Shown piece after piece: positions 1-14,620 of a DNA stretch of 64,000 bases. How positions within the stretch are numbered: the first letter of the stretch is position 1; the number at the start of each line of letters is the position of its first letter. The notes beneath the pieces were generated by a model. The model searched no databases, had not been told where the DNA came from, and saw only the letters and a program-made list of their open reading frames with translations. The stretch lies in NCBI RefSeq assembly GCF_024679095.1, contig NC_066535.1, forward strand, positions 1,419,128-1,483,127. Direction: 5' to 3'. The DNA is from Eriocheir sinensis (lineage: Eukaryota > Arthropoda > Malacostraca > Decapoda > Varunidae). The translations under genes and the position numbers were made by a program.

Positions 1-1839
1 TCAGCCGCACTCTGAACAGCCAGCCAGCCCAGGTCTTGCCGGGCAGGAGTTACGACCAGAAATTACGACGATAAATCTGTCAGAAAGGCTAGTCGGTAGT
101 GGTTGGGGGCCGGGACGTGAGACTCAGGCCGGCAGCACATAGACAAGACTCCCTTACTCATTTACTGAATAACTCCTTTACTCGCTCATTCACTCCCCTC
201 TCCGTCAGTCAGTCAATCTTTTAGTCACTCATTCAGTCTGTTTGTCAGTTACTCAATCAGGTTCTCAGTCCGTCGGTCATTTACTCACTGACATTCTCTA
301 TCTCTCAGTTTCCCACTTGCTGCAAATCACTCACTCACTCACTCAGCCTCTCTGTGAATTAGTCCGTTATTCATTCACTTAGGTTCTCATTCATTCAGTC
401 CTTTGGTCCTTCATTCACCAATTTTATCACTCACATTGTTATTTATTCGTCTTACACCACATATTCGTTTATATATCTATTCATTCAGCCTGTCTTAGTC
501 ACTGTGCTGTTTTGTAAGTGATTCATTCATGTATCCGTTCACTCTGGCACTTCTCCATTCCTTTCCTTCATCATTTGCTTATATCACATCTCATCCTACC
601 CACTCCCATAAGTCACTCCTGAGTCCGCTTGTCCCACGCATCATCACCACAAGACTGCTCTCATCCTCCATCTCTACTCCATTCCTGACTGCTTTCCCGC
701 CCTCTCTCATAATCTCAGCCATACATTCATCCTTCACTTACTCATTTGTTCCAATAAGAATATTTATTTTTATAATATGAGAAAATGTTCGTTAGTGCAA
801 AGTGAAATCCCTATATTTTCACTCCTGTTTAGCAACTGAAAATATTTTATCATCATGAATGAATAGTAACGATAAAACAAAATTATGATTGGTATATGTT
901 GTGAAGTAAAAGTTAATCAGTATCCATACTTCGTCCCTTTCACCAGGGAAGCTTAAACAACCTGTCTTTACCCTAAGATTTAAGTCCCTTAGATAAAGGA
1001 GTATCAGGACATCTCTGGCATTAAAATGACCTCTGTATTTTGGGGCACAGCTTTTCAGCGGACATTCTTTGTCTTTGCTCTGACGAACTTCGAAGCTCAC
1101 CTTTACCGGTATCTAAAGCAGCCTACTGTTGTTTCTTATTTTTCTTTCCCTGTAACTAGAGCAACTTTAAAGCTGAAAATGTAACAGGTGTCTCACGTCA
1201 CCCATAGGACCTCATTAACATTTATTTGAAGACTTTCTTTACATCGAGGCCCATGTGGGCTGTTAGGCTGTATAAATATGGGTGTACGGGGTACCTGACC
1301 CGCCTACACACATATATCAGGCTATAATCTGGGTTAATAAATCTGAGAACAGGTAAATGCGGGTGGCTTGAGAACAATGTTTACCCTTGGCACACTTGGA
1401 TAGGAAAGTTACACGGTCTCCTCCCTCCTCTCTATCTCTCCCCTCCCTCCCAGTGACCCGAAGCTGCTGGAAAGGGAAGGTTCGGGGAGTCGCAGTAAGG
1501 TGGGGCATCGTTTCTCAGGATGATAGCAGGAAGACGACTGAAAAAGGAGAGTCCAGCAGCGCCGTGAACGAGAAGACTGTATTCAGAGTGAGAAAAAGGC
1601 AGTCTTCGTATCTTTTGTTGACTCAGGCCAGTCGCTTGACCTGCGTTCGTTTCTTTCTTTCAGCCCTTCTTTTCTGCGTCCTCCTTCCAAGACTTTCCGT
1701 TTCATATATGGTGAAGAGAAACAGTGTGAGGCCAGGCCTTTATTCAGGGCATTGTTTCGCTTGTCTAGACTCTGCCGGAGATTGAGAGAAAATACACTCT
1801 GATGCCATATACACACAGCGGGGCAGGAGGTGACGGCGA

Positions 1840-1842
<3 letters not shown>
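1..1842. other. Unique to cryptically simple DNA, no gene seen
   Basis: Positions 150-760 are cryptically simple: TCAT, TCAC, TCAG and TCAN words recur with a four-base rhythm but no perfect array. Positions 760-1842 look unique. A TATA-like stretch (tataaata) lies near 1270, but no transcript evidence goes with it. I see no open frame resembling a known protein. Confidence 0.5.
905..1100 (+). pseudogene. Possible decayed LINE RT C-terminus
   Basis: The DNA 'ggagtatcaggacatctctgg' region at 990-1020, after a degraded F-T-R-E-A-type stretch, resembles the C-terminal 'FKRRVSGHLSS' region of the better LINE end at 3420-3872. It is heavily mutated and has no usable reading frame. It could be chance similarity in T-rich DNA, so this is a weak call. 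Confidence 0.25.

Positions 1843-1921
<79 letters not shown>
1843..1921. repeat. (GT)n microsatellite
   Basis: An uninterrupted GT/CA dinucleotide array of about 39 units in otherwise unique DNA. Confidence 0.98.
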
Positions 1922-1924
<3 letters not shown>

Positions 1925-2183
1925 TAGTGTCAGGCGAGCGAAGATGCTTACCGGTGCGGTGTGTGATGAGCGTGAGCGGATAGCATCTTTTTCATAGACC
2001 CTGCCAGTAACTTTATCTTGCTCTTCGTTAATTTGCTTCAATCAATAGACACTGCTTTTTCAACAGTACTGGAGAGAATCAAGCAGAAAAAATCGAACAG
2101 GAAATATCAAACCAACAAAATAAGGATAACAAACTTTCCTCCTTATATCATTTTTTTATTACACATTATTATCATTATCTTTA

Positions 2184-2487
<304 letters not shown>

Positions 2488-2536
2488 CATTATAAATATT
2501 ATTGCAATTGTTATCAATGGCATAATTACTATTAAT

Positions 2537-2580
2537 GAGCACCGAGGCCACGCGCAGCTATAACCAATGCCCCCAACTTC
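2537..2580 (+). repeat. SINE-B tail fragment
   Basis: The motif gagcaccgaggccacgcgca followed by gctata recurs at 24270 (plus strand) and, diverged, at 20870 and 54470 (minus strand). It is the 3' portion of the tRNA-headed repeat I call SINE-B. Only about 45 bp survives here, directly after the ATT array. Confidence 0.6.
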
Positions 2581-2836
2581 ATTAATCCCACTACCATGAA
2601 CATTGACAACTATAATGACAATAATGCTAATATAATAACCAAACAAACTTCGAACCATTTACGCGGCGTCAACCGTTATCTCGCCCATCCGAAGGTCTAA
2701 AAGTTAAAGACCCACTCTGCCCCCGCACCAGGCTCCCACTCGATGAGGTATAACCCTGACAAATCTATATCCGGAGGAGGGTTTGATGACGAAGGCCATA
2801 CTTAGACAGGCTGAGATTTCTTGTCTAGGTGTAGCC

Positions 2837-3240
<404 letters not shown>

Positions 3241-3419
3241 GTAATAATATTAATGCAAAAAACAATGAAAATAGCAGTAAGATTAAAAAAATCTTCATTA
3301 AACTTTTCATTACATATTATTACCTCAGTTATTAGCAGTATCGCCATCATTATCCTACCTACAATGCATTGTAGTGGAAAACAACTTTATAGATAGAAAA
3401 CTGTTCTTGAAATTACCAA

Positions 3420-3872
3420 AAGTCGAACATTCCTCATACTGATAGTCTTCTATCTCTTAAATTCCGCCGCAATGTTGCCTCTCTTTCTATCTTCTATCGA
3501 TATTTCCACGCTGACTGCTCTTCTGAAACTGCATGCCTCCCCCCCTCCCGCGGCCCCGCTGCACTTGACTTTCTACTCATGCTCATCCCTATACTGTTAA
3601 CTGTTAACCAGCATCTTCACTCTTTCATCCCTCACGCTGGTAAACTCTGGAACAATCTTCCTTCATCTGTATTTCCTCCTGCCTACGACTTGAACTCTTT
3701 CAAGAGGAGGGTATCAGGACACCTCTCCTCCCGAAACTGACCTATCTTTCGGCCACCTCTTTGGATTCTTTTTAGGAGCAGCGAGTAGCGGGCTTTTTTT
3801 TATTAATGTTTACTTTTTTGTGCCCTTGAGCTGTCTCCTTTGCTGTAAAAAAAAAAAAAAAAAAAAAAAAAA
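3420..3872 (+). pseudogene. LINE 3' end: RT C-terminus, 3' UTR and poly(A)
   Basis: In the frame around 3608-3740 the translation reads HSFIPHAGKLWNNLP, then FPPAYDLNSFKRRVSGHLS, then RN and a stop. This is the characteristic C-terminus of Jockey/CR1-type non-LTR reverse transcriptases (a conserved LWN-LP followed by an FK-V--HL helix). It is followed by a 3' UTR containing 'gagcagcgagtagcgggc', then 'gagctgtctcctttgctgt' and a 26-base poly(A) at 3847-3872. Upstream of about 3600 the frame has stops, so this is a dead, 5'-truncated copy. The same UTR recurs in reverse at 57262-57390. The clade assignment is inference; retroelement origin is secure. Confidence 0.75.
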
Positions 3873-4980
3873 TTCGTCACGGTATTATTTTTCCTGGAGC
3901 AAACTAAGATCTCGCACAGGAATTACTGGTTGCGTGCGCGGAGTCACTCACTCACCCGGCCTGCCACTAGACACGACCACTTCTTGGGTGACTCTCGCCG
4001 CACCAGCTTCCAGGAACGTGTGAATCTGTCTCCCGGCCGCTGACTTACACGGCCATCCTTCTTTCCTCCCGCACCACTACGAGTATTATCAACATCACCA
4101 CCACCACCACCACCATTATCGCATCTACCACCCCAACCACTACCACCACCGCCATCATCACCATCATAGACAACATTCCCAGCATCAACACCACCATCTC
4201 CTTCGCCACCAGCATGATTAACACCATTATCAACATTCCCGCCCCATCACATCCACAAACAGGATTAACGCTCGCATCATCACCATTACCGCCACCACCA
4301 TTATTAACGCTCACAGCATCACCACCACCATCATCATCAACACCACCACCTCCACTCACTTGATCAACACTCCCAACATTACCCCCACCATCAACAGATC
4401 ATCATCAATGCCACTCAGGTAATGATCAACACACTCGCTACAATATCACCTTCGCATCCCTTCAACAATCTCGCTGCCCCTTCCCACCACAGTCACCTTC
4501 ACCACTCTCGGCACGGTACAAACTCCTAGCATTATCCCGACCCCATTCGTCACTATCTGTCTCACCACGATGATACGCCTCTCTCTGATGACCCACCTGA
4601 ACCTTCATCAAAGTAGTCATCCTCACCACAATACTCGCATTCATCATAATTTCATCTTCTGCTAACACGGACACACTATCCACCCCAACACATACACTTC
4701 CTGTACTTCCCACCTCTTCAATGAAAAAAAAGAGAATATTTATAAAGATGCCAACACTTAACTCCAAATAGAGACCTCGTCACCTTCATCACCGCGACTC
4801 ACCACCACCACCACCACCACTATTACCACTACTGTCATCATCAAGATCTGAAATCCTAGAATCTCTATCACAATATATATTTCTTCATCACAACCTCGAC
4901 TCCTTTTCTTTCCCTGCCGCCTCCATGATTCCTGCCTCGTCAGTCAGTATTGTCTTCCTATATTCTACACACACGAACAC
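3873..4980. other. Degenerate CAC/ATC-rich DNA, no gene seen
   Basis: From about 4075 to 4830 the plus strand is a degenerate mix of CAC, ATC and ACC triplets, which yields spurious Val/Gly/Asp-rich or Thr/His-rich frames on either strand. There is no recognisable protein. Confidence 0.6.
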
Positions 4981-4984
4981 GCAC

Positions 4985-5095
4985 ACGCAAACAAACAAAC
5001 AAACAAACAAACAAACACACGCACGCAAGCACGCACGCACGCACACGCACACGCCCACACACACACACACACACACACATACACACAGCATTGCC
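4985..5095. repeat. (CAAA)n and (CA)n/(GCAC)n simple repeats
   Basis: A CAAA tetranucleotide run (about 4990-5015) passes into CACG/CGCA words and then pure CA to about 5087. It is a compound array showing drift between related units. Confidence 0.9.

Positions 5096-7172
<2,077 letters not shown>

Positions 7173-7253
<81 letters not shown>
7173..7253. repeat. (CT)n microsatellite, right flank of a LINE
   Basis: About 40 units of CT on the same strand and of the same motif as the array at 6411-6604. Together the two bracket the LINE fragment. Confidence 0.97.
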
Positions 7254-7256
<3 letters not shown>

Positions 7257-7829
7257 GTACACTTCCCTGTTTGAGCTCACTGTGTCGCTCTGAGCTGATG
7301 TACATTTAAGGCAACAATGACGCTGGGCAGACAGGAGGGTGGGAAGCCAGGTAAGGTAGGCAAAAAGGGGAATTGCTCAGTGTGGCAGGCAGGCAGACGG
7401 GGTAAGGAAATAAAGCAGGTAGGCAGGCAAGTACGCACAAGGTGTAGGTGAGACAGGTAGTTCTCTCATAAGCCATCTTTGACACACTTCTTCTGTTTTC
7501 ATATTTAATACGTCTCTGTTCCTCTGTGATGCAGCAATCGCATAACAGGTGACTCTTCCTCGCATCTTCCTCTCCCAAGAATATCTTTATCTGTTCGACT
7601 GCCTCTTCCTCAAATATATACTGCACCTCCATCATGTATTCTTTTAAGTTTTTTTGTATCTATTGTATGGCGTGAACACAACAGTCTTCCTCCCTTTCTT
7701 TGCACAGTCTTTCTTTCCTTCCTTCCTTCCCACCTTTCTTCTTTCTTTACTTTTTCCAATTTTATTAATCCTCCTCCTCCCCTTCCTCCTCCTCTTCATA
7801 TTTTCACTTCTCACACTCACTCACTCACT
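7254..7829. other. Unique DNA, no gene seen
   Basis: Contains a GCAGGCAG-rich patch (7320-7435) and TTCC-rich stretches. The open frames are short and unrecognised. Confidence 0.4.
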
Positions 7830-7945
7830 CACTACTACTACTTTTCTACTACTACTACTACTACAACTACTACTTCTACTACTGAAATTAATACTACTAT
7901 CACTACTACTGCTACTACCACCACTACTACTACTACTACACTTCC
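7830..7945. repeat. Imperfect (ACT)n, left flank of SINE pair
   Basis: A CACT run followed by an imperfect ACT/CTA trinucleotide array. It abuts the tail end of SINE-A copy 1. Confidence 0.85.
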
Positions 7946-7951
7946 ACTAAA

Positions 7952-8172
7952 ACGCCAGAATTTTCTCTTTACTATACTCCAACACGACCTCTGCGTTTAA
8001 CGAAACACCCGATAAATTAATTCAAACAAGGAAAGATTTTGCCGGCGCCGGGGATCGAACCCACGACCAGCGAGACGGGAGAGCCACTCCTTAACCAGTC
8101 AGCCAAAGAGGTACCCCCCTCGCAGAGAGAGTTATGGGAGTCACGCCTATCAGTCAAGTCGCTGCACTACAC
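7952..8172 (-). repeat. SINE-A copy 1 (tRNA-derived)
   Basis: Read on the minus strand, the head carries an A-box-like 'ggctgactggttaaggagtg' and a B box 'gggttcgatcccc' (about 8047-8062). This is the RNA polymerase III internal promoter layout of a tRNA-derived SINE; the GACTGGTTAAGG form resembles Ser/Leu tRNAs. The body ends in an acgccag motif at 7952. A second copy at 8325-8546 in the same orientation shows that the boundaries are real. Confidence 0.8.
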
Positions 8173-8324
8173 GGCTCCCCATTCCTATTTAGATTAATTT
8201 CTGTATATTGAGATTTCCCATTTTCTATGAACTTCGGAGAGCATGGGCCATCACTACCTGTTACCCACTCGGGGTGACACAAGAGAATCACATGAGAGGA
8301 TGCCCACCGCCCTGCCACCAGTGA

Positions 8325-8544
8325 CACGCCAGATTTTTTTCTTCACTATACTCTCACACTATCTCTGCGTGTAACGAAACACACGAGTAATTAATCCAGA
8401 CAAGGAAAGGTTTTGCCGGCGCCGGGGATCGAACTCGCGACCAGCGAGACGGGAGAGCCACTCCTTAACCAGTCGGTCAATGAGGTACCCCCCTCGCAGA
8501 GTGAGTTATGGGAGGCTCGCCTATCAGGCAAGTTGCTGCACTAC

Positions 8545-8546
<2 letters not shown>
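8325..8546 (-). repeat. SINE-A copy 2 (tRNA-derived)
   Basis: About 85-90% identical by eye to copy 1, with A box near 8470-8490 and B box near 8423-8436 on the minus strand. Its head is immediately followed on the plus strand by a long (ACT)n array. The 150 bp between the copies (8173-8324) is unrelated. The pair therefore sits between ACT arrays at 7830 and 8545. Confidence 0.8.
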
Positions 8547-9225
<679 letters not shown>

Positions 9226-9432
9226 TACTAATTATAGTGTTTTACCTCATTCTTCTTTTTTTCTCTTCCTCCTCGGAATAAAGTTTTCCAGCTGCTTTCT
9301 GGTATTCAACAGGTCTGTCGCTAATAAATCATCAATACTTGGTCACAACTTAACGAGCCTTGCAAAAAGTTTCTTATCGACTTATCCCTTAAAAGTAGGT
9401 ATTGTAGGACTTACATAAAATTAATATTTCCG

Positions 9433-10115
<683 letters not shown>

Positions 10116-10760
10116 AATCTTTTTTTTTTTAATTTTATCCTCTCCCTCTTCTGAATTTTCATCTCTCTTTCCCTCTCTTAGTTTGTGCTTCTCCTCTTCT
10201 TGTATCTTTTTTTTCATCTTCTTAATCATATATCTCCTTTTTAACTTCGTGTTTATTTGAATCTTCCCCGTTCTTCTCCTCGTCATTGTCATCGTTTTCA
10301 CTCTCTTCTCTTTTTCCTCTTCCTCTACTTCCTCCTCCTTCTTTTCCTCCTCCTCATCCTCATCCTCATCATCACCATCATTATCATCCTCTTTCTCCTC
10401 TTTCCTTCCTCCTTCTCCTACTCTTCGTATTTTTTTATCCTCCGCTTTTATTATTAGTATTCCTCCTCCTCCTTGTCCCTCTCATTTGCCTCGCCCTCGT
10501 TTTCCTCCCCATCTTCTTCCTCATTCTCGTCATTCTTCATTTCCTCCTCTTCCTATTTTTCACCTCATCCTTCTCCTCCTCCTTCTCATCCTCTTCCTCC
10601 TCTCTCTCTTCCTCCCTCTCCTCCTCCCGCTCCACCTCCTCCTCACTCTCCAACTCATACTAATCATACTCAATAGTCATCTTCCTCCGACTTATATATT
10701 CGTCTTATTTTATATTTTATTTTCCTGCTTCTCCATGTCCTCCTAACCTTCCTCCTCATC
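10116..10760. other. Pyrimidine-rich (TCC/TTC) tract
   Basis: About 640 bp in which the plus strand is almost entirely C and T, with CCT, TTC and ATC triplets. The Ser/Leu/Pro/Phe-rich frames here are compositional artefacts. Confidence 0.75.
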
Positions 10761-11444
10761 TTCTTCCTCCTTGTCGTCCTCCTCCTACGGCAAGCATTCA
10801 TGAACACCATCATGCCAAGAAGTGTTGGCTCATCATCATCAAGGGGAATGAGTGAGCGGTGCGCGGCTCATCAGAACGTTCCTCTAAGCGTCTTTAATCC
10901 CTTGTCGGAGCACTTGACTCGAACAAGAAAATGCAAACGATAAAAGACGCAGATGGCTTCTCCTTAAAGTGGCTCTTACGTAAGGAGCACATTCTTATAG
11001 AGTGGCGGCCTTTTTTGTTATCCTTCGTTTTTAACATTTGCATTCACTTTGCATCAGGGAATGTTTGACATAGGATGTACTGCCCTCATAGGAGTGTTTT
11101 TTCTTTCATTGTACACTTTTCACTAAAAATTATATATAGTATAGCAGAATAACCCCAGCAACTTCGATTAGTTTATTTACTTTGTGATGGTTCGGGAAAC
11201 ACACTTCCCATCTTCAGACTGTAAAACTGTTCTCAGAACTATAATAAAAGTGAAAATGAATTTTAAATGTTAATTCGAGACCCAGTTAATATTGAGAAAC
11301 TGAAATTATTGAATACAATATTATAAATAGTGTTTAGGAGTTAACGTCATAATTTTAGTTTCACTTTTATTGTAGTTTTAATGAAACCATTAGATCTTAT
11401 TTACCTCAGCGTTAGGATACAATGTGCTGCCTCCAGTTGGCGCT
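10761..11444. other. AT-rich unique DNA up to the assembly gap
   Basis: No coding signal. Ends in 'ctccagttggcgct' directly before the N run. Confidence 0.4.
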
Positions 11445-11544
11445 NNNNNNNNNNNNNNNNNNNNNNNNNNNNNNNNNNNNNNNNNNNNNNNNNNNNNNNN
11501 NNNNNNNNNNNNNNNNNNNNNNNNNNNNNNNNNNNNNNNNNNNN
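11445..11544. other. Assembly gap (100 N)
   Basis: Exactly 100 Ns, the conventional placeholder for a scaffold join of unknown size. Distances across this point, and any frame through it, are not meaningful. The right edge begins with ACT repeats, which may be why assembly failed. Confidence 0.99.
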
Positions 11545-12686
11545 ACTACTACTGTGAAACTCACCGAAAACTTAAGACTTGGATTGGTTTTCAAACTGTA
11601 TCGATTTGCTTTCGCTTCTGTGACCGTTTGTGGTATAGGGAAAATCTGAGAATTAATTTATCACGCGGCTGTGGCCTTGGCGGTTGTGGCGGTGATGGTG
11701 GTGGAGGAAGAACGTGGAGGGCCGGGCCTACTCCTCCGTGGGCACGCGGTCGCACTGACAGACCAGCCAAGACTGAGGTACCCGGCCACGTGTGTGTGAG
11801 CGGTGCCCCATACACCTCGCCGCCCCCCGGCCTTCACCACGCCTACCACACCTTGCCCGGCCACAACCTGTCGCGGCCACACCTCGTCACGCCACGACCA
11901 CGCCTCCTCCACCCCAAGACGACCCCGGGTGTCACACAGCTGCATAACTTTGCCTCTGGATGGCGGGCGGAGCGCCTATATGATCTTTCACATGCCTGCC
12001 GCTCTGTACCTGTCCATTACTACATATTCCTTGACTTTGCCTCACTAGCGACCACACACGCCCCGTCACCACACACCATCCTCCCAACGACCCGCCCTCA
12101 CCCCGCTGCTGCCCGCCCTGCCCTGCCGAGTCAAGCACTGAGCGTGTGTTGCCCTCTTCAAGCACCTGACGCCGGGGGGAAACCCTCCTTCTCCCCGTCA
12201 TTGATTGCACCAGTCCGACCCATGGGACCTCCACTGTCTCCACCACCACTTATTGTGGCTATGATGGTGAAGGAGGTGAAGGTCCTACACCTTCACCGCC
12301 TCCACCATCATCACCTTCACTGCTTCCTTCATTACTCTCTCCACGCTCAGACTGCACCGTCACCACCGCCAAGATCACCCAGGGACTGTTGCAATGTGTC
12401 ATCTATTGGCAGAATTTTATGTCGTCTGCGGACAATTAGCCTTTGTGGCAGTGTCGTCAAGAGACATCGGTGTAGTTATAGTCACTCTGCCCGGCAAAGG
12501 CCGCCGCTGCCGTGCACAGGGCAGCGCAGGTCGCTCCCTGACGGGTTTAAGTTTCCAGTGTTCAGCCGCGGGCATCCCCAGGGCGGCCGCCGACCCCCGC
12601 CGCACCCATCATTGAGAGAACTCCGCTCTTATTGTTCTGTTGTTGTGCTTGCCTCCACATGCCTGCTACACTGTTATATTTCATGA
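11545..12686 (+). CDS. GC-rich open frame, unknown, doubtful
   Basis: To the right of the gap one plus-strand frame stays open for about 380 codons, to 12686, in DNA that is clearly more GC- and CpG-rich than its surroundings. The predicted protein is rich in Pro, His, Arg and Ser and low in complexity. It contains clusters such as PHPAAARPALPS and HLHRLHHHHLHC, with no domain, signal peptide or membrane segment that I recognise. The start is undefined because the frame runs into the gap. GC-rich DNA leaves long frames open by chance, so this may be a CpG-rich regulatory or 5' exon region rather than a coding exon. I assign no function. Confidence 0.2.
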
Positions 12687-12884
12687 CTGTGCGTTGTTTT
12701 CAACCTCAGCACACTGGCATGAGTCTTGCTGGCGTGTGTGTATGTGCGTGTGTGGTGGTTTGTTGCCATGCATGCGTGTGCGCGTGGATAAGCCATGAGT
12801 GCAAGAGGAGAGTTTAGGAAGCAAGGAATCGTGTCCATGCATTTTTGTCTTCACCTTTCCCTCTCAGCTCCCTCTCCCGATCCC

Positions 12885-12953
<69 letters not shown>

Positions 12954-13026
12954 TTGTCTGACACAATCTTCATCTGTACATTTGCCGTAATTATGTGGTA
13001 CCATTTTTTTTATTCTTAATTTATGG

Positions 13027-13028
<2 letters not shown>
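12687..13028. other. Unique DNA with C9/(CT)n patch
   Basis: A C-run followed by (CT)n occupies about 12884-12950. The rest is unique with GT-rich words at 12735-12785. No gene is seen. Confidence 0.6.

Positions 13029-13122
<94 letters not shown>
13029..13122. repeat. (TA)n microsatellite
   Basis: Uninterrupted TA array, about 47 units. Confidence 0.98.
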
Positions 13123-13123
<1 letters not shown>

Positions 13124-13349
13124 GTGGAGGTGAACGTCTCTCTTCCGCGGTGTCTGGCCAATGCTAATCCGGCTCTAGGCTGTCCCATGAAACATTAAGC
13201 GCCTTCCTGTTTTGCTTCCAGCCCGCAGCACAACACAGGGCGGGCCAGCTGTGGTGCGGCAATGCTCTACTCGCTTATTTTATGCCCAGGCTAGAGGAAA
13301 TTTTTTTAAGGGAAATTATGATGACTCAGGATGGCATGGATCTGCGTGT

Positions 13350-13350
13350 G

Positions 13351-13397
<47 letters not shown>

Positions 13398-13497
13398 TTT
13401 ATCAGGGCCTAATCACGTGCTGAACTCGGGATCGCCAGCAAGAAGCCGTCCGATGAGAGCAAGCATGTTTGTCGATCTCTGGTCACTCCTAGGTCCT

Positions 13498-13528
<31 letters not shown>

Positions 13529-13556
13529 CCTCTTGCAGGAGCTTGATAGGCTTTTG

Positions 13557-13594
<38 letters not shown>
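13350..13594. repeat. (GT)n ... (CA)n ... (GT)n cluster
   Basis: Three short arrays: GT at 13353-13395, CA at 13500-13526 and GT at 13557-13594, separated by unique DNA. The middle block is complementary to the outer ones, so local fold-back pairing is possible. Confidence 0.9.
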
Positions 13595-13595
<1 letters not shown>

Positions 13596-13785
13596 AATGG
13601 GCTCTATATAACGAGGGGTTGAAGCTGGAATAAACGCAGTGTGAAGTGGCGGGAAGTACGGAAGTTGTCGTCTAATAATCCACGGAGCTCGGGCCAAATG
13701 ATAGAAGTGAAAGGGAGGTGAAGAAGCAATGGGATGGTTGTGTGGGTGTTATGTAACGTAAAGTCGGCTGCGGTCAGTGTGAAGT

Positions 13786-13945
13786 ATGGGGTTGCCACAG
13801 TTTGCCTTCCCCAAGTTTCCCCAAGTACCCATTTATCGAAAGGGAGGCTGAACAGCTGGGTGAGTTGCACGCCCACTGCACGGGCCGGGCTAACCCCGGG
13901 CTACGGATTCGTAGCTATGTATCCTAACCACTACTCCACGGAGGA
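13786..13945 (-). repeat. SINE-B head fragment
   Basis: On the minus strand it starts at about 13942 with 'ctccgtggagtagtggttag' (A-box-like) and continues through 'cacccagctgttcatcctcc' to 'gccttccccaa' and 'actgtggcaac'. The same order occurs at 17333-17518 and 54445-54725. The copy stops in the middle of the family, and its B-box region is degraded (cgaatccg). Confidence 0.65.
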
Positions 13946-14061
13946 GCTTAGGCGGGCGGAGGCGGTGGAGGTAATGTAAAGGGTTGTAGACTGCAACTTA
14001 AGGTGTTTTATCGTAGTGAGTGAATTAGTGTGCGTAGTGGTGTGGGTGTGTAGTGAAAATG

Positions 14062-14345
14062 CACGAGGTCGCAAGTTCACGTCCCGCCCACCGTGACAAA
14101 TAATCTGGCAATTTTTCAGTCATCGCCGAGTGGCCTTAGACCATCCACATGCTGCTCTGAAGACCACCTAACAACTTGGGCACTAGATTCACCCTAAAAG
14201 ATGCTCAAATATGAGTTCCGGGTGATAGAATGAACTAAACAATACGGTGCCACTATAAACACTTGCCTGCGCCATAACGGACTGGGGCCGACCATCAGGC
14301 CCCATCAAGAAGGCCTACCGGCGCCATAGGCGAAAACATAAAATA
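14062..14345 (+). repeat. SINE-C copy (diverged)
   Basis: Begins in the B-box area (gcaagttcacgtcccgcc), runs through 'tttttcagtcatcgccgagt' and 'gccactataaacact', and ends 'ctaccggcgccatag' followed by an A-rich end. This is collinear with the better-preserved reverse-strand copy at 43967-44312. It has no coding capacity. GT-rich minisatellite DNA lies on both sides, so it seems to have landed inside that minisatellite. Confidence 0.7.
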
Positions 14346-14620
14346 AAGCAGGTTAGTGTGGGGTGTGTAGTAAAGGTAACTAAAGCAATGAGTGCGTAAG
14401 TAGGTAATGGGTGTGTGGGTGTGTAGAGGAGGTGACTAAAGGGTGTGTAGGTAGGTAGCGGGTGTGTGTGACTGTGCAGTGAGTGACTATAATAAAGGGT
14501 GTGTAGGAAGGTAGTGGGTGTGTGGGTGGGTAGACTATAAAGGGTGTGTAGGTAGGTAGGGGGTGTGTGGGGGTGTGGTGACTAAAGGGCTCGTAGGCAG
14601 TGGGTGTGTGGGCTTGTTGT
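14346..14620 (+). repeat. Decaying GT-rich minisatellite, ~45-56 bp period
   Basis: The phrase 'aaagggtgtgtaggtaggta' or a close variant recurs with its GGG at 14441, 14497, 14542 and 14587, spacings of 56, 45 and 45 bp. The units also share gtgggtgtgtgg and a GACTA word. Related GT words at 14020-14055 precede the SINE, which suggests that the array once extended further left. Confidence 0.7.

Noticed and set aside
11424..11562. Open frame continuing through the N run
   Set aside because: The 100 Ns are a placeholder, so continuity of any frame across them is meaningless.
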